A DNA stretch of 64,000 nucleotides from Flavobacteriaceae bacterium PS02336 (GCA_029960065.1 JASCOF010000001.1:1-64000), one strand, 5' to 3'. Shown: positions 37,292 to 44,664, numbered from the stretch's first letter. Notes: generated by a model not told the origin, from the sequence alone. Translations and numbers: made by a program.

Positions 37292-37611
37292 TGAATGTGT
37301 TTAAAGTTGAATGTTGGTTTAAAATTGTTTTTGAAAAGACAACCTGAATGTTGTTTTTTTTGAAAAAAGCGAAACCAGATTTTTTTCCAGTTTTGAGGTA
37401 TAGCTGTTTCCTTTTGAGATTGCAAAGATTGGGTGAAAAAAGCCCTAAAAAAAATGCATGCAAGGTCTGCGAACATTTGTATTCTAGGGCTTTACAGAGT
37501 TGTAAGGAAAGCGAACAGAAGTCGTTTTAGATGAAGTAAATGCTTCATCTTTGCATCACAAAAAGGATGCTTTTGAAGATAAAAAAAGAAGGATTTTTTC
37601 TTTTATAGGAA
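37292..37611. other. Leader/promoter region of the lysis operon
   Basis: No gene is supported. It holds the dyad at 37492-37505, a hairpin AGATGAAG/CTTCATCT (37529-37550) just upstream of it, and an inverted repeat AAGCCCTA/TAGGGCTT (37440-37447 with 37484-37491) followed on the minus strand by a T run. The last could be an attenuator overlapping the edge of the dyad block. Confidence 0.55.
37492..37505 (-). promoter_or_regulatory. Late-regulator dyad, copy in front of lysis operon
   Basis: Perfect inverted repeat TTACA-ACTC-TGTAA on the minus strand, same as at 26416, and followed by the same AAGCCC(T/C)AGAA. It lies 201 bp before the first lysis gene and 107 bp after the 81-aa HTH-like gene, which is the natural candidate to bind it. 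Confidence 0.65.
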
Positions 37612-37857
37612 TTAAGAAGGTCTCTTTTGATTGCTCATAAGTTCTTCTATTTTTTTGAGTTCAGAAGTGATAGGTGTACAGAGAATTTCATACAAAGTAG
37701 TTCTGGAAATCGGGTAAACTGGATAGACGTATTTACGCCACACAACAGTTGTTGGAATGTCTTCCGTTTTGTGTTTTTGATACAGTTCTTTAATGAGTTT
37801 GTAACGCATTAATTTATTTTTTTGAATTCCGAGACTTCTGTTTGAAGATATAGGCAT
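37612..37857 (-). CDS. Small HTH-like protein, candidate late activator
   Basis: 81 aa, basic. Residues about 33-60 (IPTTVVWRKYVYPVYPISRT then TLYEIL) have the spacing of a helix-turn-helix: a first helix, a turn, and a recognition helix with S-x-x-T-L-Y. In Mu-like phages a small HTH activator (Mor or C) sits at the end of the early region just before the promoters it activates, and this gene has the same place. The family is not recognised, and the DNA-binding role is inferred from shape and position. Confidence 0.6.
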   Translation of the reverse strand: MPISSNRSLGIQKNKLMRYKLIKELYQKHKTEDIPTTVVWRKYVYPVYPISRTTLYEILCTPITSELKKIEELMSNQKRPS

Positions 37858-38263
37858 GAGAGATAATATTTTGAATGATAGAAAAACGAAAAATTGTGAG
37901 AAGAACGAAGTTTGAAAAAAAGTTAATAGTTTAAATTATAAACAACATCATATTTAAGACAGCCAAACCATTTGATTCTATTCAATAAGTGGTTTTTACT
38001 TCTCGATGCCATTATTATATTGAACCTCGTTCTGAGGTTATTTGTTAAAGATTTTTATTTAACAATTAGGTCAGCAAACTTAGCATGACAATCCTGTTTC
38101 CAAAACTTTTTAGGTTTGGATTCCAATAGAAAGAATGGGTTTTGGCTGTTTATTATAAGGGCAGAAATCGCCCGTTTGTCGGTTCCTGATTCTCTTCGAA
38201 AAGAAGACGAAACAGGAACCATTTTTTTACCTGCTTTTTCCGGTTGCAGGTTAGAAGGTCGTT
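37858..38263. other. Intergenic region with hairpins in the early operon
   Basis: No convincing gene in 406 bp. It contains a GGTTCCTG ... CAGGAACC stem (38179-38221), a GGGC/GCCC hairpin (about 38160-38175) and AACCTC-GTTCT-GAGGTT (38024-38040). These could slow or stop early transcription before the HTH-like gene. Confidence 0.45.
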
Positions 38264-38464
38264 TTAGCCTTTGTAAGTGGCTGATGTGTGTTTTTTGAAT
38301 CTTGGGTTTTTAATCACAAGACTTTCGTACCGAGTAAAAGCAAGACGTTCTTTTTTAGATAAGTCGTTACTGCAATTCCAGTTTCCGAGCCTGTCTTTAA
38401 AAATAGTATGTTCATTTACTTTGTAGCTTTCGTGATCTGTAATTGGCTTTATTTTTACGCTCAT
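38264..38464 (-). CDS. Small early-region protein, unknown
   Basis: 66 aa, basic, soluble (MSVKIKPITDHESYKVNEHT ...). Not recognised. It overlaps the end of the upstream small ORF by 53 bp, so at most one of the two may be real; this one looks more like a folded protein. Confidence 0.5.
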   Translation of the reverse strand: MSVKIKPITDHESYKVNEHTIFKDRLGNWNCSNDLSKKERLAFTRYESLVIKNPRFKKHTSATYKG

Positions 38465-38597
38465 TCAGGTATTGTTTAAAAGTTGTTTTTAATTTGAAAT
38501 AAAACCATTCTCTAAATAAAAATATGGGCTTTAAATTGGTTATTATTAACAGTATAGTTAATAATAATGATAAATAAATGTCGTGATTAAGCTGCAT
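38412..38597 (-). CDS. Small membrane ORF, doubtful
   Basis: 61 aa from MQLNHDIYLSLLLTILLIIT, with one membrane helix and a very basic tail. It starts inside the last codons of the DUF3164-like gene and overlaps the next ORF. A small membrane protein in a phage early region is plausible but there is no further support. Confidence 0.35.
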   Translation of the reverse strand: MQLNHDIYLSLLLTILLIITNLKPIFLFREWFYFKLKTTFKQYLNERKNKANYRSRKLQSK

Positions 38598-39300
38598 GAT
38601 TTCGTTTGTTTTGGTTAAAGAAATCAAAAGCATAGCCTTGTAAAAAATCTACGGAAGACATCGATAGCGGAATATTGTTACGTACACCATTTTCATCAAT
38701 TCGGCAGGCCTCAATAAACCAGCTTGAACGGACAGGTTTAAAAGCAGATGCAATAATTTCGACACCATCTGTAAATTCTTCATTATTAAACTCCTTAGTC
38801 AGTTTTTGCAATTCCAAAACTCTTGAACCTTTCAAGTTTCCTTTGGCATCTTTTTTTAGAAGATTGAAAACAATTTTGACTAAAGAAGCAGTTTCTTTAC
38901 TGGTAGAAAGTGACGAAATATAATGCTGTACTTTTTCAATTCCAATTGTTACCGTATCGTCCCAGCCTTCATTAATGCGATATCCAATTGTAATTTCTTC
39001 TTTGTCATTAGAAAAAGTGTGAGACATTTGTTTTTCCTTAAAACCATAAACCTGATTTTTTAAATCCAGAATCGTCTCAAATAATTGAAAAGTTTCCGTT
39101 TTGGCATTTTGCATCATTTCAGAAGTTTCTTGTAATCGAGAAAGTGCTTTTGGAATCGTTTCGGCAACCAGTTTTTTATACGCATCTCGTTCTTCATTTT
39201 TCTTATTTTCAACTCGTTGAAGAGCTTCTTTTAGCTGCTGAGCAGAAAATTGAGTTAAGTCCATAACAGGTTTAAAATTGTTTACAGTTGTAGTATTCAT
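38587..39300 (-). CDS. DUF3164-like protein of Mu-like phages
   Basis: 237 aa. The central part (KLVAETIPKALSRLQETSEM, then a VQHYISSLSTS ... VELIFNLLKKDAKGNL-type segment and LQKLTKEFNNEEFTDGVEII) matches my memory of DUF3164, a family found in the early regions of Mu-like transposable phages and their relatives. The N-terminal 60 residues are a coiled coil. Function unknown. It lies 12 bp after the 91-aa gene. It is the main sign that this island derives from a Mu-like phage. Confidence 0.75.
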   Translation of the reverse strand: MNTTTVNNFKPVMDLTQFSAQQLKEALQRVENKKNEERDAYKKLVAETIPKALSRLQETSEMMQNAKTETFQLFETILDLKNQVYGFKEKQMSHTFSNDKEEITIGYRINEGWDDTVTIGIEKVQHYISSLSTSKETASLVKIVFNLLKKDAKGNLKGSRVLELQKLTKEFNNEEFTDGVEIIASAFKPVRSSWFIEACRIDENGVRNNIPLSMSSVDFLQGYAFDFFNQNKRNHAA

Positions 39301-39312
39301 AATAGTTGGCTT

Positions 39313-39588
39313 TTAGTAAATTAATATTTCTTCTTTAAACGGATCTGCATAATACGGTTTGAAATTATGATGTAATGCAAGTTTTGAAACCTCTTTTATT
39401 TTACTTTCAATATTTGATGGAACAGGACGGGGAGAGGCAGTTTCATCATCCAGAATGTGCATCCACTGAAAACGTTCCTGATTAATACAGATTCTTTCTC
39501 CAGCGGTAAAAGATTTAGTTCTTTCTGAACAATACTGAAGAGCCAGATATAACAAGGCAATGCGTTCTTCGATTTGTTTTTTATTCAT
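39313..39588 (-). CDS. Unknown 91-aa early protein
   Basis: Not recognised. Mixed alpha/beta, no membrane segment (MNKKQIEERIALLYLALQYC ...). Its ATG overlaps the stop of the 44-aa ORF upstream and it is followed within 12 bp by the DUF3164-like gene, so it belongs to the early operon. Confidence 0.65.
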   Translation of the reverse strand: MNKKQIEERIALLYLALQYCSERTKSFTAGERICINQERFQWMHILDDETASPRPVPSNIESKIKEVSKLALHHNFKPYYADPFKEEILIY

Positions 39589-39719
39589 ATTTTTTCTCTA
39601 TTTGATTTTTTTAATTTAATAATGTCAGATTCGATTAAACTTCTTTCAGGACTATTTGGATTTTCGATCAGCCAGTTTTCTAGTTCCCGAATTTTTTCTT
39701 TGATTTGATTTGCTTCCAT
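39585..39719 (-). CDS. 44-aa first ORF of the early operon
   Basis: Reads MEANQIKEKIRELENWLIEN and 24 more residues, strongly helical and charged, and ends with a TGA that overlaps the next ATG (ATGA). Such coupling is typical of real small phage genes. Not recognised. Confidence 0.55.
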   Translation of the reverse strand: MEANQIKEKIRELENWLIENPNSPERSLIESDIIKLKKSNREKI

Positions 39720-39932
39720 TTTTAACGATTTAAATAAGGATTAATATTTGCTTTTTCTATTTAATGATTAATATTACGTTTAATTCGTAGTTTTATTCCT
39801 ATTGCACGTAGTACACTTTTTTTGTTTTTCTGTAACTTAATTAATTGTTCAAAGTGTTTTAAATCAGTAAATTGTATGCTGTCTTTGAATTTTGTGTTAT
39901 TTGTGTTCCCTATAAATTTGTTAACATTTCTA

Positions 39933-39963
39933 TTGTTTTTAAAATTTATTTTTCTTTACTTTG
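39933..39963 (+). promoter_or_regulatory. Promoter of the S24 repressor
   Basis: TTG at 39933-39935, a 20-bp spacer, and TTACTTTG at 39956-39963, one base off TAnnTTTG. Operator 1 begins 9 bp after it, where a bound repressor would block elongation (autoregulation). Confidence 0.6.
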
Positions 39964-39995
39964 CAAATATAATGTAAAATAATACATTAAAGCAA
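39964..39995 (-). promoter_or_regulatory. Early promoter, divergent
   Basis: On the minus strand TTG (39993-39995), 21 bp, then TATATTTG (39964-39971), a perfect match to the flavobacterial pattern. Operator 1 fills the spacer between the two boxes, so repressor binding should shut it off directly. Confidence 0.7.
39972..39987. promoter_or_regulatory. Repressor operator 1
   Basis: ATGTA-AAATAA-TACAT, a perfect dyad with 5-bp arms, inside the early promoter spacer. Confidence 0.75.
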
Positions 39996-40002
39996 ATTTT
40001 TA

Positions 40003-40018
40003 ACGTAAAATAATACAT
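40003..40018. promoter_or_regulatory. Repressor operator 2
   Basis: ACGTA-AAATAA-TACAT, one base different from operator 1 and in direct repeat 31 bp away, about three helical turns, which suits cooperative binding by two dimers. It ends 6 bp before the repressor ATG. Confidence 0.75.
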
Positions 40019-40024
40019 CTTTTT

Positions 40025-40708
40025 ATGGGGTCAACGGAGAGAGTGCGAGAATATATTGATTATAAAGGGATTACTAAGTATAAATTTTGTAATGATTTAG
40101 GGTTTTCTAATAAGTTTTTAGATAATAGCAGTAATATGGGAACAGATAAAGCGTGTAAAATATTACATCACTATCCAGACCTAAATTCAGAGTGGCTTTT
40201 AACGGGAAATGGACCAATGATTAAAGAAGAAAATACCAGCCTTGTAATCATTAATAATGATAGAAAAACAGTGGATTCTCTTCATGTAAGTCAGGAAATA
40301 CCTTTGTACGATTTGGAAGCTGTTGCGGGTTTAAGAGAACTTTTTAGTAGTGGTGAGCCGCAACGAATTTTGGATACCATAAAAATCCCTAATCTGCCCA
40401 AATGTGATGGAGCAATATCTGTAACAGGAGATAGTATGTATCCCTTATTGAAATCGGGAGATATTATTTTGTATAAAGAAACGGAGTTTGAAAATATTTT
40501 TTTTGGTGAAATGTATCTTCTAAGTGTAAAGCTAAATGAATGGGAAGAATATATTACGGTAAAATATGTTCAAAAATCTGAGCAAGGGCACGAATATGTT
40601 AAATTGGTGAGCCAGAATTCCCATCATCAACCTAAAGATATTCATATTTCAAAAATTTCTGCTTTAGCGCTGATAAAAGCGAGTATTAGAATTAACACAA
40701 TGATGTAA
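40025..40708 (+). CDS. S24-family phage repressor
   Basis: 227-aa CI/LexA-like repressor. Residues 1-65 form an HTH DNA-binding domain (ITKYKFCNDLGFSNKFL ... WLLTGNGPM). The C-terminal S24 domain has the catalytic serine S137 in GDSMYP and lysine K180 in YITVKYVQ. The Ala-Gly bond A101-G102 in LEAVAGL is where such proteins cut themselves when RecA filaments form after DNA damage. All three parts are present, so SOS induction should work. It is divergent from the early operon, with paired operators between. Confidence 0.92.
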   Translation: MGSTERVREYIDYKGITKYKFCNDLGFSNKFLDNSSNMGTDKACKILHHYPDLNSEWLLTGNGPMIKEENTSLVIINNDRKTVDSLHVSQEIPLYDLEAVAGLRELFSSGEPQRILDTIKIPNLPKCDGAISVTGDSMYPLLKSGDIILYKETEFENIFFGEMYLLSVKLNEWEEYITVKYVQKSEQGHEYVKLVSQNSHHQPKDIHISKISALALIKASIRINTMM

Positions 40709-40888
40709 TATAGGTAAGTTAGATATAAAAAGAAGTGAGACACTATATACGTTCAGAAGCGTTTGTATTGCCGTGTTTTTGTTAAAATATGGTATGCAGA
40801 TAAAAAAATATGGCTATAAAGTTCATACAATCAAATATTTATAATATATTTAACATCTCAAATATGGGAATTGTGTAAAATTTGTACA

Positions 40889-40896
40889 TAATTTTG
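40889..40896 (+). promoter_or_regulatory. Promoter -7 element for the L,D-transpeptidase gene
   Basis: TAATTTTG fits TAnnTTTG; a TTG is present 15 bp upstream (40871-40873), slightly closer than usual. It would give a leader of about 70 nt. Confidence 0.5.
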
Positions 40897-40975
40897 CAAA
40901 GTCAAAGATGAGACGATAATTTTGTTTTTGACATAGCACCCAAATCTGTTTTTAACTTTAATTTACAGCCTGCTT

Positions 40976-41578
40976 ATGAGAATATTTTTTGTAGCACTGC
41001 TTTTTTCTTTAAGTTCGTTTACAACCTACAACATAACGAATAAAAAGGAACTATTAAATGAAATTGAATTAGCAAGACTTACTGAACACGTAAGTGAGAT
41101 TAAGTCTTATGTTTCTACAAATAATGGCTACAGCAAGAAAATTGCTTTTCTTGTTGACATGAAAATCAAATCTGGTAAAAATCGCTTTTTTGTTTATGAT
41201 CTTGTAAATGAGAGAATTATCGATCAGGGACTTGTAGCGCATGGTTCTGGATCAGAAACTGGTATAAAAGGAGATATTTTACAGTTTAGCAATATGCCAA
41301 ATTCTAATTGTACTTCATTGGGGCGTTATGGAGTAGAGAAGGCTTACAAAGGTGTTTTTGGAAAAGCATACAGATTGAGCGGAATGGATCAGACGAATAG
41401 CAATGCTCATAAAAGAGCTATAGTACTTCACTGTTATAAAGAAGTTCCAGATGATGAAAAAGAATACTACATCATTAATAGTCACGGCTGTCCAATGGTT
41501 AGCGAAGCATTTTTCAAAAGACTTGATAAATTTATAGAAGGCGCAGATTCTAAAATCATGCTTTCTGTGTATTATTAA
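40976..41578 (+). CDS. Murein L,D-transpeptidase-like protein (YkuD_2 type)
   Basis: 200 aa. The catalytic motif is SHGCPMVS (H170, C172), with an upstream conserved histidine segment (AIVLHCYKEV, H152) as in the YkuD_2 / murein L,D-transpeptidase catalytic domain family. These enzymes join peptidoglycan stems by 3-3 links or anchor proteins to the wall. An N-terminal hydrophobic stretch (residues 2-17) should act as signal peptide. It ends in a strong terminator and is not part of the phage operon; it may mark the chromosomal side of the island. Confidence 0.85.
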   Translation: MRIFFVALLFSLSSFTTYNITNKKELLNEIELARLTEHVSEIKSYVSTNNGYSKKIAFLVDMKIKSGKNRFFVYDLVNERIIDQGLVAHGSGSETGIKGDILQFSNMPNSNCTSLGRYGVEKAYKGVFGKAYRLSGMDQTNSNAHKRAIVLHCYKEVPDDEKEYYIINSHGCPMVSEAFFKRLDKFIEGADSKIMLSVYY

Positions 41579-41604
41579 TTAAAGTTTTTTAAAATTTAAA
41601 TATT

Positions 41605-41629
41605 AAGAGCCTACGGGCTCTTTTTTTTT
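41605..41629 (+). terminator. Rho-independent terminator
   Basis: AAGAGCC (41605-41611), a four-base loop, GGCTCTT and a run of T residues, 26 bp after the transpeptidase stop. Confidence 0.93.
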
Positions 41630-42092
41630 GCTTTTACTTTGACACGTAAAGTCATTTTTATTAGCTTTTTCTTTATTTGAATTGTAACCGTTAAAACTTG
41701 TATGTGATTTAAAACCAATATAGTTTTAAAAAAAAAACTGAAATCAGTACATTTTTTGAATTGATCATTTGCTTAGATTCGTTTATTATTTTGATTAAAC
41801 AAAGCATTTTTTTGGAAGAAAGAATTTAAATTAATCAAAAAACTTTGTTTCAAATTATAATTTGAAACCGAATTTAGAAACTTGGTACAGCTTTAAATTA
41901 ATTGCCGTTATAACTTTGATATTGTTTAGAAATGGAATGTATTTCTATGTGAAAAAAATAAAGATCTTCTGATTGAGGATTCTTTTATAGAAGAGCGGAA
42001 AGCCAAAACTGGAAATGCATGTTTTCAGAAGTAATTAAGTGCTTAATTCCTGTCTGATTTATTGATTTTACTAATATTTAAATTTCAACATT
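41630..42092. other. Intergenic region with a perfect palindrome
   Basis: No gene is seen. The only clear structure is a 22-bp perfect palindrome at 41847-41868 (half site GTTTCAAATTA), with no loop. It lies 225 bp before the small unknown gene and could bind a dimeric regulator. Confidence 0.6.
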
Positions 42093-42332
42093 ATGTCTTT
42101 ACCTGATCAATTATATAATATGAAGTTTGCGGAGTATTTTGAGTCAATACGTAAGATGTATTTAATTGATGAAAAATTTAAAGTGATTTGTGATAGTTAC
42201 TGTGAAAATATTGTAAATGGTGAAGGCTTTAGAAAGAAAAAGGAAAAAAATTTTCTTAAGGAGCAGGAATGTGAGATTTTATCTAAAGAGCTAGAAGAAG
42301 AAATACTTTTTTATATCGTTCGTAACGGTTAG
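42093..42332 (+). CDS. Unknown 79-aa protein
   Basis: Not recognised. Charged, helical and soluble (MSLPDQLYNMKFAEYFESIR ... EELEEEILFYIVRNG) with two cysteines. It is followed by a good terminator and stands alone, so it is likely a real single gene. Confidence 0.6.
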   Translation: MSLPDQLYNMKFAEYFESIRKMYLIDEKFKVICDSYCENIVNGEGFRKKKEKNFLKEQECEILSKELEEEILFYIVRNG

Positions 42333-42369
42333 AAGATTGTAGTTCCTTTATCTATAGTAAATTTGATAA

Positions 42370-42408
42370 AAAACTTCTCTTTGCAACAGTAAAGGGAAGT
42401 TTTTTTTA
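42370..42408 (+). terminator. Rho-independent terminator
   Basis: AAAAAACTTCTCTTT pairs with AAAGGGAAGTTTTTTT around an eight-base loop, 38 bp after the 79-aa gene. Confidence 0.88.
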
Positions 42409-42509
42409 ATCCTGAAAGATTTGTGAATGCTTAAATAGTTTAATAAAAAATATTTTTAAAAAATTTATTGTTGCTGTTATTTGTCTCATATTATAACTAG
42501 GATAACTTG

Positions 42510-42517
42510 TATATTTG
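42510..42517 (+). promoter_or_regulatory. Promoter -7 element for the methyltransferase
   Basis: TATATTTG, a perfect consensus match 53 bp before the start; no TTG at the usual distance. Confidence 0.45.
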
Positions 42518-42570
42518 TGCTTTAAGTACAAAGTAGAATGTCATGCTCGGCATAAAAAAGAATAACAGCA

Positions 42571-43557
42571 ATGAGTGAAAAGTTTAAGGTAGGGAGTTTA
42601 TATGCAGGTATCGGCGGAATTTGTCTGGGGTTCAAAAAATCAGGATTCGACTTACTTTGGGCGAATGAATTTGATAAAAATGCTTGTGTTACTTATCGCG
42701 AAAATTTTAAACATAAACTTATTGAAGGAGATGTTTTAGAATTAGATCTGAATGATATTCCAAAGGTTGATATTTTAACAGGAGGATTTCCTTGTCAGCC
42801 ATTTTCAGTTGCTGGTTACAGAAAGGGTTTTGATGATAATAGGGGAAATCATTTTTTTAGAATTTTAGATTTCGTAGATACTATGAGGCCTAAAGTACTA
42901 TTTCTAGAGAATGTAAAAAACCTTGTAAACCATGATAACGGAAAAACAATGAAAGTGATTGAATCTTCACTGAGGGAAAGACAATATTCATTTCAATCGC
43001 AAGTTTTAAATACCAAAGATTATGGTAATATTCCGCACAATAGAGAGAGAATATTTATGGTTGCATTTGATACATTAGAATATCCTGATGCAGAAAAGAC
43101 TTTTAAATTTCCGAAAAAGGAAGAGTTAACCCGAACAATTGAAGATGTAATTATAAAAGAAAAAGTAGAAGAGAATTTCTATTATAATGAAGATAAATAC
43201 ATGTTTAATATGCTGAAAGAGACTATGAAGTCAAAAGATACAGTATATCAATTTAGAAGACAATATGTTAGGGAAAACAAATCGAATGTTTGTCCTACCT
43301 TAACTGCAAATATGGGAACGGGCGGCCACAATGTTCCTTTAATAAAAACTGACTTTGGATTTAGAAAGTTAACACCTAGAGAATGTTTGCGATTTCAAGG
43401 TTTTCCAGATTCTTTTAAAATCCCGACAAAACTAGCTAATTCTAGTTTGTATAAACAGGCAGGGAATTCTGTAAGCGTTCCGGTAATTGAAGCATTATCT
43501 AAAAAAATATTGGAAGTTTTAGAAAATGTTACGGTGCTTCCAAATCTTCAGAAATGA
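42571..43557 (+). CDS. DNA cytosine-5 methyltransferase, type II system
   Basis: 328-aa C5 methyltransferase with the motifs in canonical order: motif I (LYAGIGGICLGF, residues 9-20), motif IV GGFPCQPFSV with catalytic C75, motif VI ENV (113-115), motif VIII QFRRQY (near 229), motif IX (RKLTPRECLRFQGFP), and motif X GNSV near 306. The target-recognition region between VIII and IX is short, as in single-specificity enzymes. The restriction endonuclease gene is convergent, with 5 bp between the two stops. It should protect host DNA at the site cut by that enzyme. Confidence 0.95.
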   Translation: MSEKFKVGSLYAGIGGICLGFKKSGFDLLWANEFDKNACVTYRENFKHKLIEGDVLELDLNDIPKVDILTGGFPCQPFSVAGYRKGFDDNRGNHFFRILDFVDTMRPKVLFLENVKNLVNHDNGKTMKVIESSLRERQYSFQSQVLNTKDYGNIPHNRERIFMVAFDTLEYPDAEKTFKFPKKEELTRTIEDVIIKEKVEENFYYNEDKYMFNMLKETMKSKDTVYQFRRQYVRENKSNVCPTLTANMGTGGHNVPLIKTDFGFRKLTPRECLRFQGFPDSFKIPTKLANSSLYKQAGNSVSVPVIEALSKKILEVLENVTVLPNLQK

Positions 43558-43562
43558 GTTAT

Positions 43563-44348
43563 TTATTTATTTAATATTTCGACCAAACTGCTTATTTGAT
43601 TTAAATCGCCGCTTTGAATGTAATTACAGGCATCCATTTTGGTATAGTGATTTAATATTGAATTTTGCGGAATAATATTCTCGTTTTCAATTGCATCTAA
43701 AAAATCTTGATGGGAGCAATATCCTGCTAAATCAAATTTCCATTGTGAATTGAAAATTAATTCTTCAATCTCAATTTTTGTAATTTCATTAGAATATAGC
43801 CATCTTTTAGCGGCAAAAAGCTTTTTTAGGTCGGGTTGAATCCGAACCAAAATGAAGTAATCATATTGTGTAGTAGAGCCATTGTGTAGTAAAAGATTTG
43901 GACGATATTGTCCTTGTTTATTCCAGTCTTTTTTTTCGAGTAATAATAAATTGGACTGAGAGCTGGCAGATTTTACATTGATTTTTTTGCCTTTAATTTC
44001 TAAATCTGCATCATCCCAAATACCTGCGCCATAAATTTGAAAATCGGGTTCTTTAGATTCAAGATTTTTAGCTTTAAAATAGTTATAAAGGACAATTTCA
44101 GCTAATTTTCCTTGAAAGGTATTACAGAATTTCTCGCCATTTTTTCTTTCATACTGTCCGCCTGTTCGACGGTTTCGATGATATCCTTTACCGAAACATA
44201 TTTCATAAGTAAAATCTATATTTTTTTGAATGTCATTTTCGCATACAGGAAGACCTGCAAATTCTCTAGAATTGCTGACATTGTAATAATCTTTTTCATC
44301 AACTACTTTATACGTCAATTTCATAGATTTATGACTTCTTAAATTCAT
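43563..44348 (-). CDS. Type II restriction endonuclease, PD-(D/E)XK-like
   Basis: 261 aa. A probable PD-(D/E)XK core is visible: GKLAEIVLYNYF helix, then WDDADLEIKGKKINVKSAS, where the D and the xVK lysine would bind metal and activate water. Another in-frame ATG eight codons in (MKLTYKV) may be the true start. Adjacent to and convergent with the C5 methyltransferase, with no separate controller gene visible. Recognition sequence cannot be read from the sequence. Together the two genes form a compact restriction-modification module next to other defence-like genes. Confidence 0.85.
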   Translation of the reverse strand: MNLRSHKSMKLTYKVVDEKDYYNVSNSREFAGLPVCENDIQKNIDFTYEICFGKGYHRNRRTGGQYERKNGEKFCNTFQGKLAEIVLYNYFKAKNLESKEPDFQIYGAGIWDDADLEIKGKKINVKSASSQSNLLLLEKKDWNKQGQYRPNLLLHNGSTTQYDYFILVRIQPDLKKLFAAKRWLYSNEITKIEIEELIFNSQWKFDLAGYCSHQDFLDAIENENIIPQNSILNHYTKMDACNYIQSGDLNQISSLVEILNK

Positions 44349-44538
44349 AATATTCTAAACTCTAGAACTCTTAGTTCAAATATAATAAAAATTAAGATTT
44401 TTCTTTCTTTTTGTGGCAGCTATTTTATTTATTAGCTTAAGAGATTATATAAGTTTGAGATTAGTTGGTTACTCTTAAAAAAAAAGTGGAGATAAAAAGG
44501 GCTAAAATACTTGTAGGGATGGGATGCAATCAAAATAA

Positions 44539-44571
44539 AAAAACCTTCAACGAAAGTTAAAGGTTTTTTTA
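44539..44571. terminator. Terminator next to tRNA-Ser copy 1
   Basis: AAACCTTCAAC ... GTTAAAGGTTT stem with A and T runs on its two sides. It can end the minus-strand tRNA transcript. Confidence 0.85.
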
Positions 44572-44579
44572 AAAATCAG

Positions 44580-44664
44580 CGGAGAAAGAGGGATTCGAAC
44601 CCCCGGACCTGTTACAGTCAACAGTTTTCAAGACTGCCGCATTCGACCGCTCTGCCATTTCTCC
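44580..44664 (-). tRNA. tRNA-Ser(UGA), copy 1
   Basis: 85 nt on the minus strand, starting GGAGAAATGGCAGAG and ending TTTCTCCG, with anticodon loop CTTGAAA (anticodon TGA), a long class II variable arm and GGTTCGAATCC in the T arm. CCA is not encoded. It is identical to the copy at 48339, and a similar sequence upstream of both contains the promoter. Confidence 0.96.

Larger units (their letters stand above)
39720..40024. other. Divergent control region between early operon and repressor
   Basis: No gene in this 305-bp gap. It contains the repressor promoter, the early promoter and two matching operators at its right end. The early transcript would have a leader of about 240 nt in which I see no ORF or clear structure. 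Confidence 0.7.

Noticed and set aside
37152..37476. Two overlapping minus-strand frames next to the holin candidate
   Set aside because: They are out-of-frame readings of the leader and of the TM/coiled-coil gene, rich in Phe, Lys and Arg with no plausible fold.
38116..38298. Plus-strand reading frame of 60 codons
   Set aside because: It covers the hairpin-rich gap and runs into a minus-strand gene; no start context or protein pattern supports it.
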